Source of the DNA: Methanobacterium formicicum DSM 3637
GTDB lineage: Archaea; Methanobacteriota; Methanobacteria; Methanobacteriales; Methanobacteriaceae
Length of the DNA: 64,000 nt
Assembly (NCBI RefSeq): GCF_000302455.1
Contig: NZ_AMPO01000004.1
Coordinates: 104,501 to 168,500, forward strand
Direction: 5' to 3'
Shown: piece after piece, positions 26,926 through 36,312 of the stretch
Numbering within the stretch: the stretch's first letter is position 1
How the letters are laid out: the number at the start of each line of letters is the position of its first letter
Made by a program: the position numbers and the translations under genes
The notes under the pieces: generated by a model
What the model saw: only the letters and a program-made list of their open reading frames with translations
Databases searched by the model: none
Told to the model about the DNA's origin: nothing

Positions 26926-29163
26926 TCAAACTCCCCAAACCACTGCTTTATTACGATAAAATAAAGGTTTAAACACAGTAGAATTACTTTTTTCGATGAC
27001 TAACTTGGTGAAAATAGAATTCTCAAATTGTTTATCCAGTACTACTGCTTTTTTATGATCAATGATGAAAACACCAAAATCACTACTGGAATTAACATAA
27101 CGCTTTACAATGGTTCCGTTATCAATGAATTCCACAAAATAAGGTGTTTCATTTTCCCAGGTTAAATTTTCTGTTTTAAAATCCATGAATACATCATTAC
27201 TGGAGTTAAGATAATCAGAAGTCATATTCACAGTTCCAGATGAGTAAATATAATTATTAGAAGAATTTCCAGTGAAGTTCCACCCACCAAACGTGAATAT
27301 CCAGTGCCCAATACCAATCATCTTATCATTGGTAACCACAACCATAGGAGACGGATTTTCGGGATGAGTATACTTTAAAACTTCATCAGCCTGATTATTA
27401 CTTAGATTATAATCATTTAAAAGTAGACTGCGAGCACTTTCTTTATCAAGACCCAATATATTGTTCATGATATCCACAGTTTTACTGGTGTTTCCCACAA
27501 ACAGGTCCAGTGTGATGTAACCTTGATCCCCACTGGTGGATAACATACGCATGATACCTACTGAAAGGCTCTCATTATCAGTTACAAATGCTTTATTAAT
27601 CCAGTAATCCCTTGAAATACTGGGAGATTTATCTTTATAGGGGAATAGATCATCAAAGTTACGAACCGGTAATGTTTCTATATATCCCATTCTGCCGTCC
27701 TCAAGAACCGGGCGATCTGCGATAGCAGTGTATAAATGACCATTGTTCCAGTCACCTATAATGACCGTGTTATTTGATGTGTTATTATTTATCCAAACTG
27801 AAGCAGCCCAGATATCATCATTAGTTCCGGGAATTAGATTAAAACTGGTTTCACTAGCCCATATCCCAGGGAGTACTATTAATATCACAATTAAAATAGA
27901 AAGAACTTTGAGAATGTAGGGATTTCTTTTAAAAATATGGATTTTTTGGCTGTTTTTCAATAAGCTTATGTATTCAATGCAGATCCCAATCATGATTCCG
28001 GTGCTAACCACCAGAGGTGGGATTAACATGATCATGAATCTTTCACCATTATTCAATGCAACAAAACCGGCAATGGTCCATAAAACCAGGAACCAAAAGG
28101 ACATCCAGTTAATTCTCTTCAAGAATTTTTGGCTTAATTTGTCATTTAACAGTATTCTGAAAGTCCATACCAGTCCGAATAATCCGGCAAAGAGTGCAAT
28201 TCCTATACGTGAAACAATTGATTCTATAGAAGGTTTAGTTAGTTCTGAAACTGAAATGTAAAGATTGGGCCAATCAGCCCAGGATGCGCTGCCAGTAGAT
28301 AAATTAAGAAGTTGAATTGGACTATATGCTAGTTTAAAAATGTTTATTAATCCTGTGAATAGCCCTACTAAGATTAAGGTCCCTGCAAAGAATAATATCA
28401 GGTTGTATAGGTGATTTTTTACTATTCCACCCCGTAACTTAGTTACTAGAATGCATACAGCCCAGAAGATAACAATGAGGTAAAAGAGGTATTGCCAACC
28501 ATTCCAGGCCAGCGCAAATAAGAACATGGACACTGCTGTTAGACTTGAAAAAATTAGTGCCTTTTTACCGGGTTTATTTATACTATCCAGTGCCAGGAAA
28601 AAGAAGCCAACCACTAAAAATGGGAATAATAAGTTGAACATGTCTGTATCGAACCATCCTGGGACTGTACGAACAAAGTAGTAGGGGATAGTGACGGTTA
28701 AAATACCAGCAGTAACTGCACCGTATTGATTGGTTAATCTACCCACAAAGAAATAGGCTGCAATTCCTGCCAGTGGTGCTATAAATGCAGATAGCCAGAA
28801 GCATATAACAAGGAGGGGCACATCTCCCAATAAGTTGATGAATTTGTAGATAAATGCTGTTAAATAAACTATTAAAGGAGGATAGTCAATGGGGACTCCG
28901 GGAGGATAGTAAGAGTGGAGGTCCCAGTCCATGCCTTTAATTATTGCATCACCTAAATATCCGTGGTCCAAATAGTTTTCGGTTAAACGGTAGTTGTAGT
29001 ATGAGTCCAGTTCATACATGTAAGGGAGGCCGTTTTGATCCTGATAAAAAGATTTTTGAGAATCTGGAATTGAATTGAGATTTGTGGTTTCCACTCTCAA
29101 GAAAAAACCAATGGAAAAAATCAGCAAGACAATGGCTATGGTGGTAAACAATTTTTTATCCAT
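26926..29163 (-). CDS. STT3/AglB-like oligosaccharyltransferase paralogue A
   Basis: A 745-residue GT66-type (GT-C) protein with about 12-13 helices and a C-terminal globular domain. Family features are the first external acidic motif ELDSYYNYR (about 52-60), the SYYPPGVPIDYPPL segment, GWFDTDMFNLLFPF (the DxD motif) and the C-terminal RPVLEDGRMGYIETLP. The signature WWDYG that binds the +2 Ser/Thr of the sequon is replaced by DWNNG (about 471-475). It would transfer lipid-linked glycan to Asn or a variant acceptor on the outer face. ATG 29163 is preferred over GTG 29175 because GGGAG is 5 nt upstream. It follows paralogue B by 98 bp. Confidence 0.8.
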   Translation of the reverse strand: MDKKLFTTIAIVLLIFSIGFFLRVETTNLNSIPDSQKSFYQDQNGLPYMYELDSYYNYRLTENYLDHGYLGDAIIKGMDWDLHSYYPPGVPIDYPPLIVYLTAFIYKFINLLGDVPLLVICFWLSAFIAPLAGIAAYFFVGRLTNQYGAVTAGILTVTIPYYFVRTVPGWFDTDMFNLLFPFLVVGFFFLALDSINKPGKKALIFSSLTAVSMFLFALAWNGWQYLFYLIVIFWAVCILVTKLRGGIVKNHLYNLILFFAGTLILVGLFTGLINIFKLAYSPIQLLNLSTGSASWADWPNLYISVSELTKPSIESIVSRIGIALFAGLFGLVWTFRILLNDKLSQKFLKRINWMSFWFLVLWTIAGFVALNNGERFMIMLIPPLVVSTGIMIGICIEYISLLKNSQKIHIFKRNPYILKVLSILIVILIVLPGIWASETSFNLIPGTNDDIWAASVWINNNTSNNTVIIGDWNNGHLYTAIADRPVLEDGRMGYIETLPVRNFDDLFPYKDKSPSISRDYWINKAFVTDNESLSVGIMRMLSTSGDQGYITLDLFVGNTSKTVDIMNNILGLDKESARSLLLNDYNLSNNQADEVLKYTHPENPSPMVVVTNDKMIGIGHWIFTFGGWNFTGNSSNNYIYSSGTVNMTSDYLNSSNDVFMDFKTENLTWENETPYFVEFIDNGTIVKRYVNSSSDFGVFIIDHKKAVVLDKQFENSIFTKLVIEKSNSTVFKPLFYRNKAVVWGV

Positions 29164-29260
29164 TTCAACTCCCACAGAATATTTAGATTAAGTTTAATAA
29201 ATTTTTTATGAATATTTAGGGATATAATAAAGATTGATAAGTGATTATTTAAGGTATCAT

Positions 29261-31471
29261 CTAGGTTGATCCCCATACAACAACCCCATTCTTGCGATAA
29301 AGAGGCCTAAATAAAGAAGTTTCATTCTTTTCCACGATCATCCGGGCAAACATAGAATTTTCAAAATCACGATCTAACACTACCGATAAATTATCATCCA
29401 TTTGCAATATTATACAGAAGTTACTGCTCTCATTTTCATAATATTTTTCCACAACCCCATTTTGAACTTTAATAACACAATAAGGGGTTACATTATTCCA
29501 TACTATAACATTAGACTTCAGGTCACCAACAACACCATCATCACTTTTAATTGTATAATTATCAATCTTTAGATTTCCATAAGAATATAATGGATTAAGA
29601 CCTTTATCAGTGTTAAAATCCCATCCTCCAAACTTAAATATCCAGTAGCCCCCATAAATCATTTCATTCATTGTTATCACCACAAAAGGAGTAGTATTAT
29701 TAGGGTGAGTATATTCAAGTACATTAGAAGCCTGTTCGGGGGTTAAATTATATTTATTTTCAAGAATATATTCTGCTGTTTTATTATCCACTCCTAATAT
29801 AAAATTTAAGATTTCTACATCTTCTGAACTATTATTATTATATTTATTAAGAGTCAAATAGGCCATGTCACCACTGGTAGCAAGCATGCTAAAAATACCC
29901 CTAGATAAGCTCTCGTTGTTGGTATAGAAAGCCCTATCAATCCAATATTCGCGGGATACATTGGGAGAACTATTAAGATAAATATTTTCAGAACTCTTTA
30001 TTGGAATATTTTCGATATAACCAAGCCTTCCATCAAAAACTACTGGACGGTCAGTAATTGCTGCGAAAAAATGACCATATACCCAACTTGATATGACTAC
30101 CGTGTTATTATCCGTATGATTATGCACCCAAATCCCAGTTTCCCATATATCATCATTCATTCTAGGGTTTAAATTATTATAATTATCATTAACAACTACC
30201 AATGAAGGTAAAACTATGCAAACAATCATCAAAATTGGAATTAACCGGTTTAATCTATGATTTTTTAAACTTAAATTATCTACAATCAAACCCACAAAAA
30301 TACCAATTAGAATAATTAAGGGAGCTGCGAGTAGTAAAATAAACCTTATCCCACCTAAAAGTGATAAAAAGCCACATAATGCCCAAAAGATGCTGAACAT
30401 GTATAAAAGTTTAATTTTATTTGTTTTAGTTATTGTTTTATTTTTTCTAATAAGAAGTATCATGAAAAATATAATACTTATAATGGCAAGAATCAACAGT
30501 GAAGGTCCTAAACCTCCCATTATACTACCAAAAGATGGGATCTGAAGTTCACTAACCAAAATATACACATTGGGCCAGGGATACCCTAAAGATCCGCCTC
30601 CCAATAAAACTAATTCAAATGGAGATAATATGAGCTTTAAAATATTTTGAAAGCCAGTTAAACTCCAGATCAGACCAAGGGATGTTATAAAAAATAATAG
30701 TGAACTGTAACTAATTTTTTTAAGGGCTTGTCTGTTTAATTGTCCTGTAATCTTCCCAAAAGTGATTAAAAGGATACAAAAAATTAACATCACATAAAAT
30801 AAATATTGCCATCCATTCCAAGCCGCTGAAAATAAGAACATGAAAAATGCTGAGGCTAATGTTAATAAAATTCCAGCTTTCCTGTCACTGTTAAGAGCTT
30901 CAAAAAAACACCAAACAATCAGAAATGGAAATATTAAGTTAAACATATCCGTGTCAAACCATCCTGGAACAGTTCTCATGAAATAAAAGGGCACAATAAC
31001 TGTTAATATTCCTGCGGTGGCAGCACCATAATTATTAGTGAATCTACGAAGGAAAAGATATGCCACAATACCGGCAAGAGGAGCAATGAATATAGGTGTC
31101 CAAAAGCAGATTACCAGAAGCGGAATTTTAGCAAATATATTCAGGATATTGTAAATAGTTGCTGCTAAATATGCGATCAATGGAGGATAATCCATAGGCA
31201 CACCGGGAGGGTAATAGGAGTGCAAATCATATTCCGTACCATTGATTAATTCATCCCCTAAATAACCATGTTCAATGTAATTTTTAGTTAAGCGATAATT
31301 GTAGTAAGAGTCCATATCATAAAAATAGGGAAGACCATACTGATCCTGGTAAAAAGACTTTTTATCCTCAGAAATACCGGATAGTTGTGTTGACTCCAGC
31401 CTCACTAAAAATCCAATCATAAATATGATGAAAATGATAAGAAGAGTTAGAGCTGTCTCTTTTTTTAACAT
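29261..31471 (-). CDS. STT3/AglB-like oligosaccharyltransferase paralogue B
   Basis: A 736-residue paralogue of the neighbouring STT3-like protein with the same layout: membrane start, DMDSYYNYR, YPPGVPMDYPPLIAYL, GWFDTDMFNLIFPF and C-terminal RPVVFDGRLGYIENIP. The catalytic-site motif is SWVYG (about 462-466), so one Trp and the Asp of WWDYG are missing. The ATG at 31471 is preceded by GGGAT. Together with paralogue A it forms a tandem duplicate downstream of a divergent GT-C gene. The pair may be specialised transferases for surface protein glycosylation, perhaps of the nearby pilins; that is inference from location. Confidence 0.8.
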   Translation of the reverse strand: MLKKETALTLLIIFIIFMIGFLVRLESTQLSGISEDKKSFYQDQYGLPYFYDMDSYYNYRLTKNYIEHGYLGDELINGTEYDLHSYYPPGVPMDYPPLIAYLAATIYNILNIFAKIPLLVICFWTPIFIAPLAGIVAYLFLRRFTNNYGAATAGILTVIVPFYFMRTVPGWFDTDMFNLIFPFLIVWCFFEALNSDRKAGILLTLASAFFMFLFSAAWNGWQYLFYVMLIFCILLITFGKITGQLNRQALKKISYSSLLFFITSLGLIWSLTGFQNILKLILSPFELVLLGGGSLGYPWPNVYILVSELQIPSFGSIMGGLGPSLLILAIISIIFFMILLIRKNKTITKTNKIKLLYMFSIFWALCGFLSLLGGIRFILLLAAPLIILIGIFVGLIVDNLSLKNHRLNRLIPILMIVCIVLPSLVVVNDNYNNLNPRMNDDIWETGIWVHNHTDNNTVVISSWVYGHFFAAITDRPVVFDGRLGYIENIPIKSSENIYLNSSPNVSREYWIDRAFYTNNESLSRGIFSMLATSGDMAYLTLNKYNNNSSEDVEILNFILGVDNKTAEYILENKYNLTPEQASNVLEYTHPNNTTPFVVITMNEMIYGGYWIFKFGGWDFNTDKGLNPLYSYGNLKIDNYTIKSDDGVVGDLKSNVIVWNNVTPYCVIKVQNGVVEKYYENESSNFCIILQMDDNLSVVLDRDFENSMFARMIVEKNETSLFRPLYRKNGVVVWGST

Positions 31472-31625
31472 CTTAATCCCAATTATAATAAATGATTTAT
31501 TTAATGTTATGTATTACCTATATTGATAGTTACCATTAGAATTTAAATATTTACCAAATAGAATTAACAGTAAAATATCAAATTAATAGGAAAAATAAAA
31601 TTAAAAATAAATTACTGGTATCAAA

Positions 31626-33029
31626 ATGATTAAACATTACCTAAAATCATTGATTGAACTTGATTATACGAAATACCCCTACATTATCATTTTTATTATT
31701 GTTTTTTTGATATCCCGGATTCCATTTCTAAATCTGGGTTTTGGAAATGACCCCGATGCCTGGAGGATAGCAAACTCTGCATTTGATTTAAATCACTACC
31801 TGATCTATCATACTTCACGTTTTCCAGGATATCCTTTACCCGAATACGTTAATTCTCTTGTTATAAACTATGGGTGGCTGGCAACCAACAGCCTCACCAT
31901 GATCCTTACCCTAATTTCTGTTCTGGTATTTGCCAAAATACTCAAAGAACTTGAAGTTGAAAATAAAGGACTCATAGTGATTACATTTGCATTCTTACCA
32001 ATTATATGGATTAACAGTGTTATTACCATGGATTATATGTGGGCTGTGACGTTTATAATCATTAGCTGGTACTTTGTAATCAAAAAACGATATTTAATGG
32101 CAGGATTGATGATGGGGTTGGCCATAGCCTCCAGACCAACATCAGCCGTACTTCTAATCCCATTTATTTATATTATACTCACCAAAAATGAAATAAAGGA
32201 AGGATTATACTTTTTATTTGCATCATTAGCTGTGGGCATTACCTTGTTCTCACCATTACTTTTCCAGTATGGAATAGGTTTTATCAGTTTTTATACCACA
32301 GTTGTTGATTTAAACACCGTATTGGGGAGTTTTATTTCCTCCTTTGGGTTACTTGCTGTTTTAATATTAATATTGTTATTAATTAAATCACCTAAAAAAG
32401 CTTATTATGCCATTAAAACAGATAATAACATGAAATTCGCATTATTTGTGGTTTTTCTCATAATTGTGTTATTCATAGGCAGTCCATATGATACGGCTTA
32501 TCTACTCCCAACAATTCCCTTTGCACTGTATTTCTTAAGTAAAATTGGCAGTAAAAGATTATTCAATATTTTATGCATTTTTTTAATTTTAAACTCTTTT
32601 ATTTCAGTCAGCCTGACCTTTGAAACATCGGAAATAATTGGAAAGGGAATTGTTTTCAGTGATGCAGATGACCGTGCATTGTTAACCACCACACTAGAAA
32701 AAGTGATTAACACCAACTTCAATAATTCTGTTATATTAACCGGTGAATACTATCCTATTTTACGTTATATGTCAAAAAACTCCCAAAAGAACCCCCAAAT
32801 ATACGGGGAAGAAAGTGATCCCAAACAGATATACGTTTCATACTGGGATCATGAAAAAAACATTGGTTATGTTTACATGGTAAGCGCTGAAGATGTCATT
32901 CAATGGAAAAATAACGGATACACAATTTATTATATGGGCCAAGCAGCTTGGAAAATTACCCAACTTAATTATAAATATGATTTGAGAAAATACAATACTT
33001 CAAACATATTTGAATCAATTAATTTTTGA
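31626..33029 (+). CDS. GT-C fold membrane glycosyltransferase
   Basis: A 467-residue integral membrane protein with about ten helices. The first external loop contains GFGNDPDAWRIANSA, with acidic residues placed as in GT-C enzymes that use polyprenyl-phosphate sugar donors. The C-terminal 130 residues are soluble and external. No close named family is recognised; the ArnT/PMT superfamily is the best guess. It is divergent from the STT3-like pair (155-bp gap). Likely role: adds a sugar to a lipid-linked or protein-linked glycan on the outer membrane face. Confidence 0.72.
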   Translation: MIKHYLKSLIELDYTKYPYIIIFIIVFLISRIPFLNLGFGNDPDAWRIANSAFDLNHYLIYHTSRFPGYPLPEYVNSLVINYGWLATNSLTMILTLISVLVFAKILKELEVENKGLIVITFAFLPIIWINSVITMDYMWAVTFIIISWYFVIKKRYLMAGLMMGLAIASRPTSAVLLIPFIYIILTKNEIKEGLYFLFASLAVGITLFSPLLFQYGIGFISFYTTVVDLNTVLGSFISSFGLLAVLILILLLIKSPKKAYYAIKTDNNMKFALFVVFLIIVLFIGSPYDTAYLLPTIPFALYFLSKIGSKRLFNILCIFLILNSFISVSLTFETSEIIGKGIVFSDADDRALLTTTLEKVINTNFNNSVILTGEYYPILRYMSKNSQKNPQIYGEESDPKQIYVSYWDHEKNIGYVYMVSAEDVIQWKNNGYTIYYMGQAAWKITQLNYKYDLRKYNTSNIFESINF

Positions 33030-33291
33030 TTACAAATTAAGAACTAATAATAACTTATCCAATTGGTAATTGATTTTGGATTTATTCCATATTTTGATTA
33101 CAATAGTTCATTTTTATCATAAACACAGTATCCAAAGAACAATTATTAAAAATACCATAGTTAATATTATTATTCAATGTACTATTAATAGTAGCCATAA
33201 TCAATGGCAAAATAGATTAAGTATCAGTAAAATAATATATTAATTACCCTAATTACTGAAAATCGGATTTATAGATAAAATTTGAGGGATT

Positions 33292-33939
33292 ATGGCACTA
33301 TTCAAAAACCCATGGGGTTCCAGTGAGAAAGTCAATTTCAAAAATATGTTTTTTGGAGTAGACTCTGAAGATAATATTGACAAACCTAAAGTGCATGAGA
33401 ATGTAACACTGGGAGTCAGTTATAAATTCAGATCTAAACCACCCCTGATTGGTAAAAACGCTTTACTACGTTCAAACACCGTAATCTACAATGATGTAGA
33501 AATCGGAAATGATTTTCAAACAGGACATGGTGTACTGGTCCGGGAAAAAACCACCATTGGGGATAAAGTACTTCTGGGAACCAACAGTGTGATTGAAGGC
33601 CACACTAAAATTGGGAATAACATCAGCATCCAATCTAATGTTTATATCCCTAAAAATACTTTAATTGAAGATCATGTTTTTATAGGACCCTGCGCCTGCT
33701 TCACCAACGACCGATACCCGTTAAGAGCAGATTATAAACTCAAAGGTCCCATAATACGAAAAGGTGCATCAGTTGGGGCAAACTCAACATTTCTTTCAGG
33801 AATTGAAGTTGGAGAAGGAGCCATGATTGCTGCAGGGGCCATTGTAACCCGAGACGTGCCACCATTCTATTTAGCAATAGGTGCACCAGCCAAAATGAAA
33901 CCATTACCTAAACATTTCAAGACCTTGAATAAGATATAA
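33292..33939 (+). CDS. Left-handed beta-helix acyltransferase (hexapeptide repeat)
   Basis: A 215-residue LbH acyltransferase. Hexapeptide repeats run from about 40 to 190: IGKNALLRSNTVIYNDVEIGNDFQTGH, IGDKVLLGTNSVIEG, IGNNISIQSNVYIP, IEDHVFIGPCACFTND. They are followed by KGPIIRKGASVGANSTFLSGIEVGEGAMIAAGAIVTRDVPP and AIGAPAKMKP, typical of N-acyltransferases acting on UDP-amino sugars (WbbJ/NeuD/DapH types). It probably transfers acetyl from acetyl-CoA to a sugar amine. The nonulosonate operon in this window lacks an obvious PseH, so this gene is a candidate supplier of that N-acetylation. It is isolated between glycosyltransferase genes. Confidence 0.85.
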   Translation: MALFKNPWGSSEKVNFKNMFFGVDSEDNIDKPKVHENVTLGVSYKFRSKPPLIGKNALLRSNTVIYNDVEIGNDFQTGHGVLVREKTTIGDKVLLGTNSVIEGHTKIGNNISIQSNVYIPKNTLIEDHVFIGPCACFTNDRYPLRADYKLKGPIIRKGASVGANSTFLSGIEVGEGAMIAAGAIVTRDVPPFYLAIGAPAKMKPLPKHFKTLNKI

Positions 33940-34174
33940 TTTCATGGAGCTTTTTCAATCTGGTTATGCTAGTTTTTGTCTTTAGATTTAAGAAAACATC
34001 ATTTTAAAAGATTTTGTTGCTTTTTATAACCAGAAAATTAAAAATAGCTCGCTTGAGTACTTGCGTCTTAATCTTCTGTTTCTAGTTTTTCAAAGGGATA
34101 TATACAATGGAATTGATTCTATAATAAATTCATTAGAAATTTATATTAACTAATTAAAACTCTAATTGTTGTAT

Positions 34175-35119
34175 ATGAAGATCTCTGTAATAATCCCCAT
34201 GTATAATGAGGAAGAAAATGTCCGGAAGACATTGCAAACAGTAGCGGCCGTTCTAAAAAACTATTACGAAAAATACGAAATTCTGGTTGTAAATGATGGA
34301 AGCCAGGATAATACCAGCCACATTGTAAAAGAGTATGCTTCTGCTAATCCCCAAATCATCCTTTTAGAACACCCTATTAACATGGGAATGGGTCGAGCGC
34401 TTATCACTGGTTTTGAATATTCCACGGGGGATGTAGTTATTACTCTGGATGCAGATCTAAGCTACGATCCATTATACATTCCTAAATTAATTGAAACACT
34501 TGATTCTGCTGCGGTTGACATTGTAATTGGGTCACAGTACATGGCAGGGGGTAAAACAGAATCAATACCATTTCATAGATTATTTATAAGCAAAATGGCC
34601 AACAAAATCGTTGGTTACGCACTCACAGGAGACATTAGTACAGTTACAGGCATTTTAAGAGCATACCGGAGAGAAGTCTTAGATTCCATAGAGTTAGAAT
34701 CTCCTGGAACTGAAATTAACCCCGAAATACTTTCAAAGGCCAACGCGGTTGGTTATAAAATAAAAGAAATCCCAGTAGTTCTTAAAGGAAGAGAATATGG
34801 TGAATCAAAGGTAAAGATCAAATCAACAACAATATCCCATCTTTTATTCACCTTCTACGAAAAACCAATGATGCTTTTTGGAATAGTGGGACTAAGTTTA
34901 TGTGTTATTGGAATAGTTAGTGCCATATACCTATTTTATTTATATTTAATTGGTAGCTTAGACCCTACCCGACCATTAATGCTGTTCATGGTTGTGACTA
35001 TTCTTTCAGGGATCCAGATATTAATATTTGGATTTGTAGCAACCCAGATAAGCCTTTTAAAAAGAGAGATCTATCTGGTTCAAAAGGAAAATAAGTTGCT
35101 TAGAAAAAAGTTAAAATAA
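34175..35119 (+). CDS. Glycosyltransferase family 2, polyprenyl-phosphate sugar synthase-like
   Basis: A 314-residue GT2 enzyme. The catalytic domain (1-235) shows MKISVIIPMYNEEENV, VVNDGSQDNT, the DxD motif in VITLDADLSYDP and FHRLFISKMANKIVGYALTGDISTVTGILRAYRREV. Two membrane helices (about 235-262 and 270-295) follow. It resembles dolichyl-phosphate mannose/glucose synthases, which load a sugar onto polyprenyl phosphate at the cytoplasmic face for use by GT-C enzymes, several of which are encoded nearby. ATG 34175 begins MKISVIIP, the natural start; the TTG at 34166 is less likely. No Shine-Dalgarno is visible, so it may be leaderless. Confidence 0.87.
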   Translation: MKISVIIPMYNEEENVRKTLQTVAAVLKNYYEKYEILVVNDGSQDNTSHIVKEYASANPQIILLEHPINMGMGRALITGFEYSTGDVVITLDADLSYDPLYIPKLIETLDSAAVDIVIGSQYMAGGKTESIPFHRLFISKMANKIVGYALTGDISTVTGILRAYRREVLDSIELESPGTEINPEILSKANAVGYKIKEIPVVLKGREYGESKVKIKSTTISHLLFTFYEKPMMLFGIVGLSLCVIGIVSAIYLFYLYLIGSLDPTRPLMLFMVVTILSGIQILIFGFVATQISLLKREIYLVQKENKLLRKKLK

Positions 35120-35194
35120 ATTAATCTTCTTTTAAAAGATTAATAGAACTTTAAGCCCCTTAATATTGTCCTCTATTAAATGCTAGTGATTATT

Positions 35195-36223
35195 ATGAAA
35201 TATCCAAGGGTTGCAATAATTATTGTGAACTTTAATGGGTGGAAAGACACCATAGAATGTCTGGAATCTGTTTATAACATTAATTACCCTAATTTTTCAG
35301 TTGTTTTAGTTGATAACAACTCTAATGATGAGTCTTTATCTAAAATAAGGGAATATTGTAAAGGCAAATTAGAGATCGTATCAGAATTTTTTGATTATAA
35401 CCTGATGAATAAACCAATATTCCTTCAGGAATTTGATAATGATAAAAATATAAATGAAAATATCAATCATCAAAATTTCAGCAATAATGATTCTGATTCT
35501 CTAATTTTAATAAAAAACAAAGAAAACTATGGATTTGCTGAAGGAAATAACATTGGAATACGATTTTCCTTAAATAACCTTGATCCTGCTTACATTCTAC
35601 TTTTAAATAACGATACTGTTGTGGGGAAAAATTTCCTGGATGAACTGGTTAAAACTGGAGAAAATAATAGAGAAATTGGCATTTTAGGCCCTAAAATCTA
35701 TTCTTACGATAATCCAGATGTAATCTGGAGTGCAGGATGCAAAATATCCTGGAAATTAAGCCGGGGAATACAAATCAGCGCCAATGAATTGGACCAGGGG
35801 CAGTTTAATACACAAAGAAAAGTTGAATATGTAAGTGGCTCTGCATTCTTAATTAAAACTGAAGTTATCCAGAAAATAGGTTTGATGGATAGGAAATACT
35901 TTTTATACTTTGAAGAAAGTGACTGGACATTAAGAGCAAACCAGGCAGGTTATGAAAGTTTATACGTCCCCACTGCCGAAATATGGCATAAAGTTTCCCA
36001 ATCAGGCGGGGGAATGAGTAAACCAACAGGTTTGTATTATATAACCCGTAACCGCTGGATTTTTATGAAAAAATGGGCTAATCGGAGTGATTATGCTTTT
36101 TTTGTTACTTATCAGATAATAGGATTTTTTATATTCCCTATTGTGCTTATCATTTATTATAGAAATCAAAAACTATTCTTGACCTATTATCGGGGATTTT
36201 TTGATGGAATTAATCAGAAATAA
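35195..36223 (+). CDS. Glycosyltransferase family 2 (rhamnosyltransferase-like)
   Basis: A 342-residue GT2 enzyme: RVAIIIVNFNGWKDTIECLESV, VVLVDNNSNDES, NYGFAEGNNIGIRF, LLLNNDTVV (DxD-type) and YVSGSAFLIKTEVIQKIGLMDRKYFLYFEESDW are hallmarks of the WcaA/rhamnosyltransferase-like group. The C-terminus has one or two hydrophobic segments (about 300-325). An Asn/Asp-rich insert of about 20 residues (about 80-105) interrupts the domain. ATG 35195 starts directly at the domain and has GTGAT just upstream; ATG 35180 is also possible. It probably adds a sugar to a lipid-linked glycan at the inner face. Confidence 0.85.
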   Translation: MKYPRVAIIIVNFNGWKDTIECLESVYNINYPNFSVVLVDNNSNDESLSKIREYCKGKLEIVSEFFDYNLMNKPIFLQEFDNDKNINENINHQNFSNNDSDSLILIKNKENYGFAEGNNIGIRFSLNNLDPAYILLLNNDTVVGKNFLDELVKTGENNREIGILGPKIYSYDNPDVIWSAGCKISWKLSRGIQISANELDQGQFNTQRKVEYVSGSAFLIKTEVIQKIGLMDRKYFLYFEESDWTLRANQAGYESLYVPTAEIWHKVSQSGGGMSKPTGLYYITRNRWIFMKKWANRSDYAFFVTYQIIGFFIFPIVLIIYYRNQKLFLTYYRGFFDGINQK

Positions 36224-36312
36224 CTACAAAACAAGAATAGGCATTAATCAAGATATTATATGGAAAGTTTAAGTGATAAATTGGAAAATAACAGTAACAT
36301 TTGAGGGTTTTA

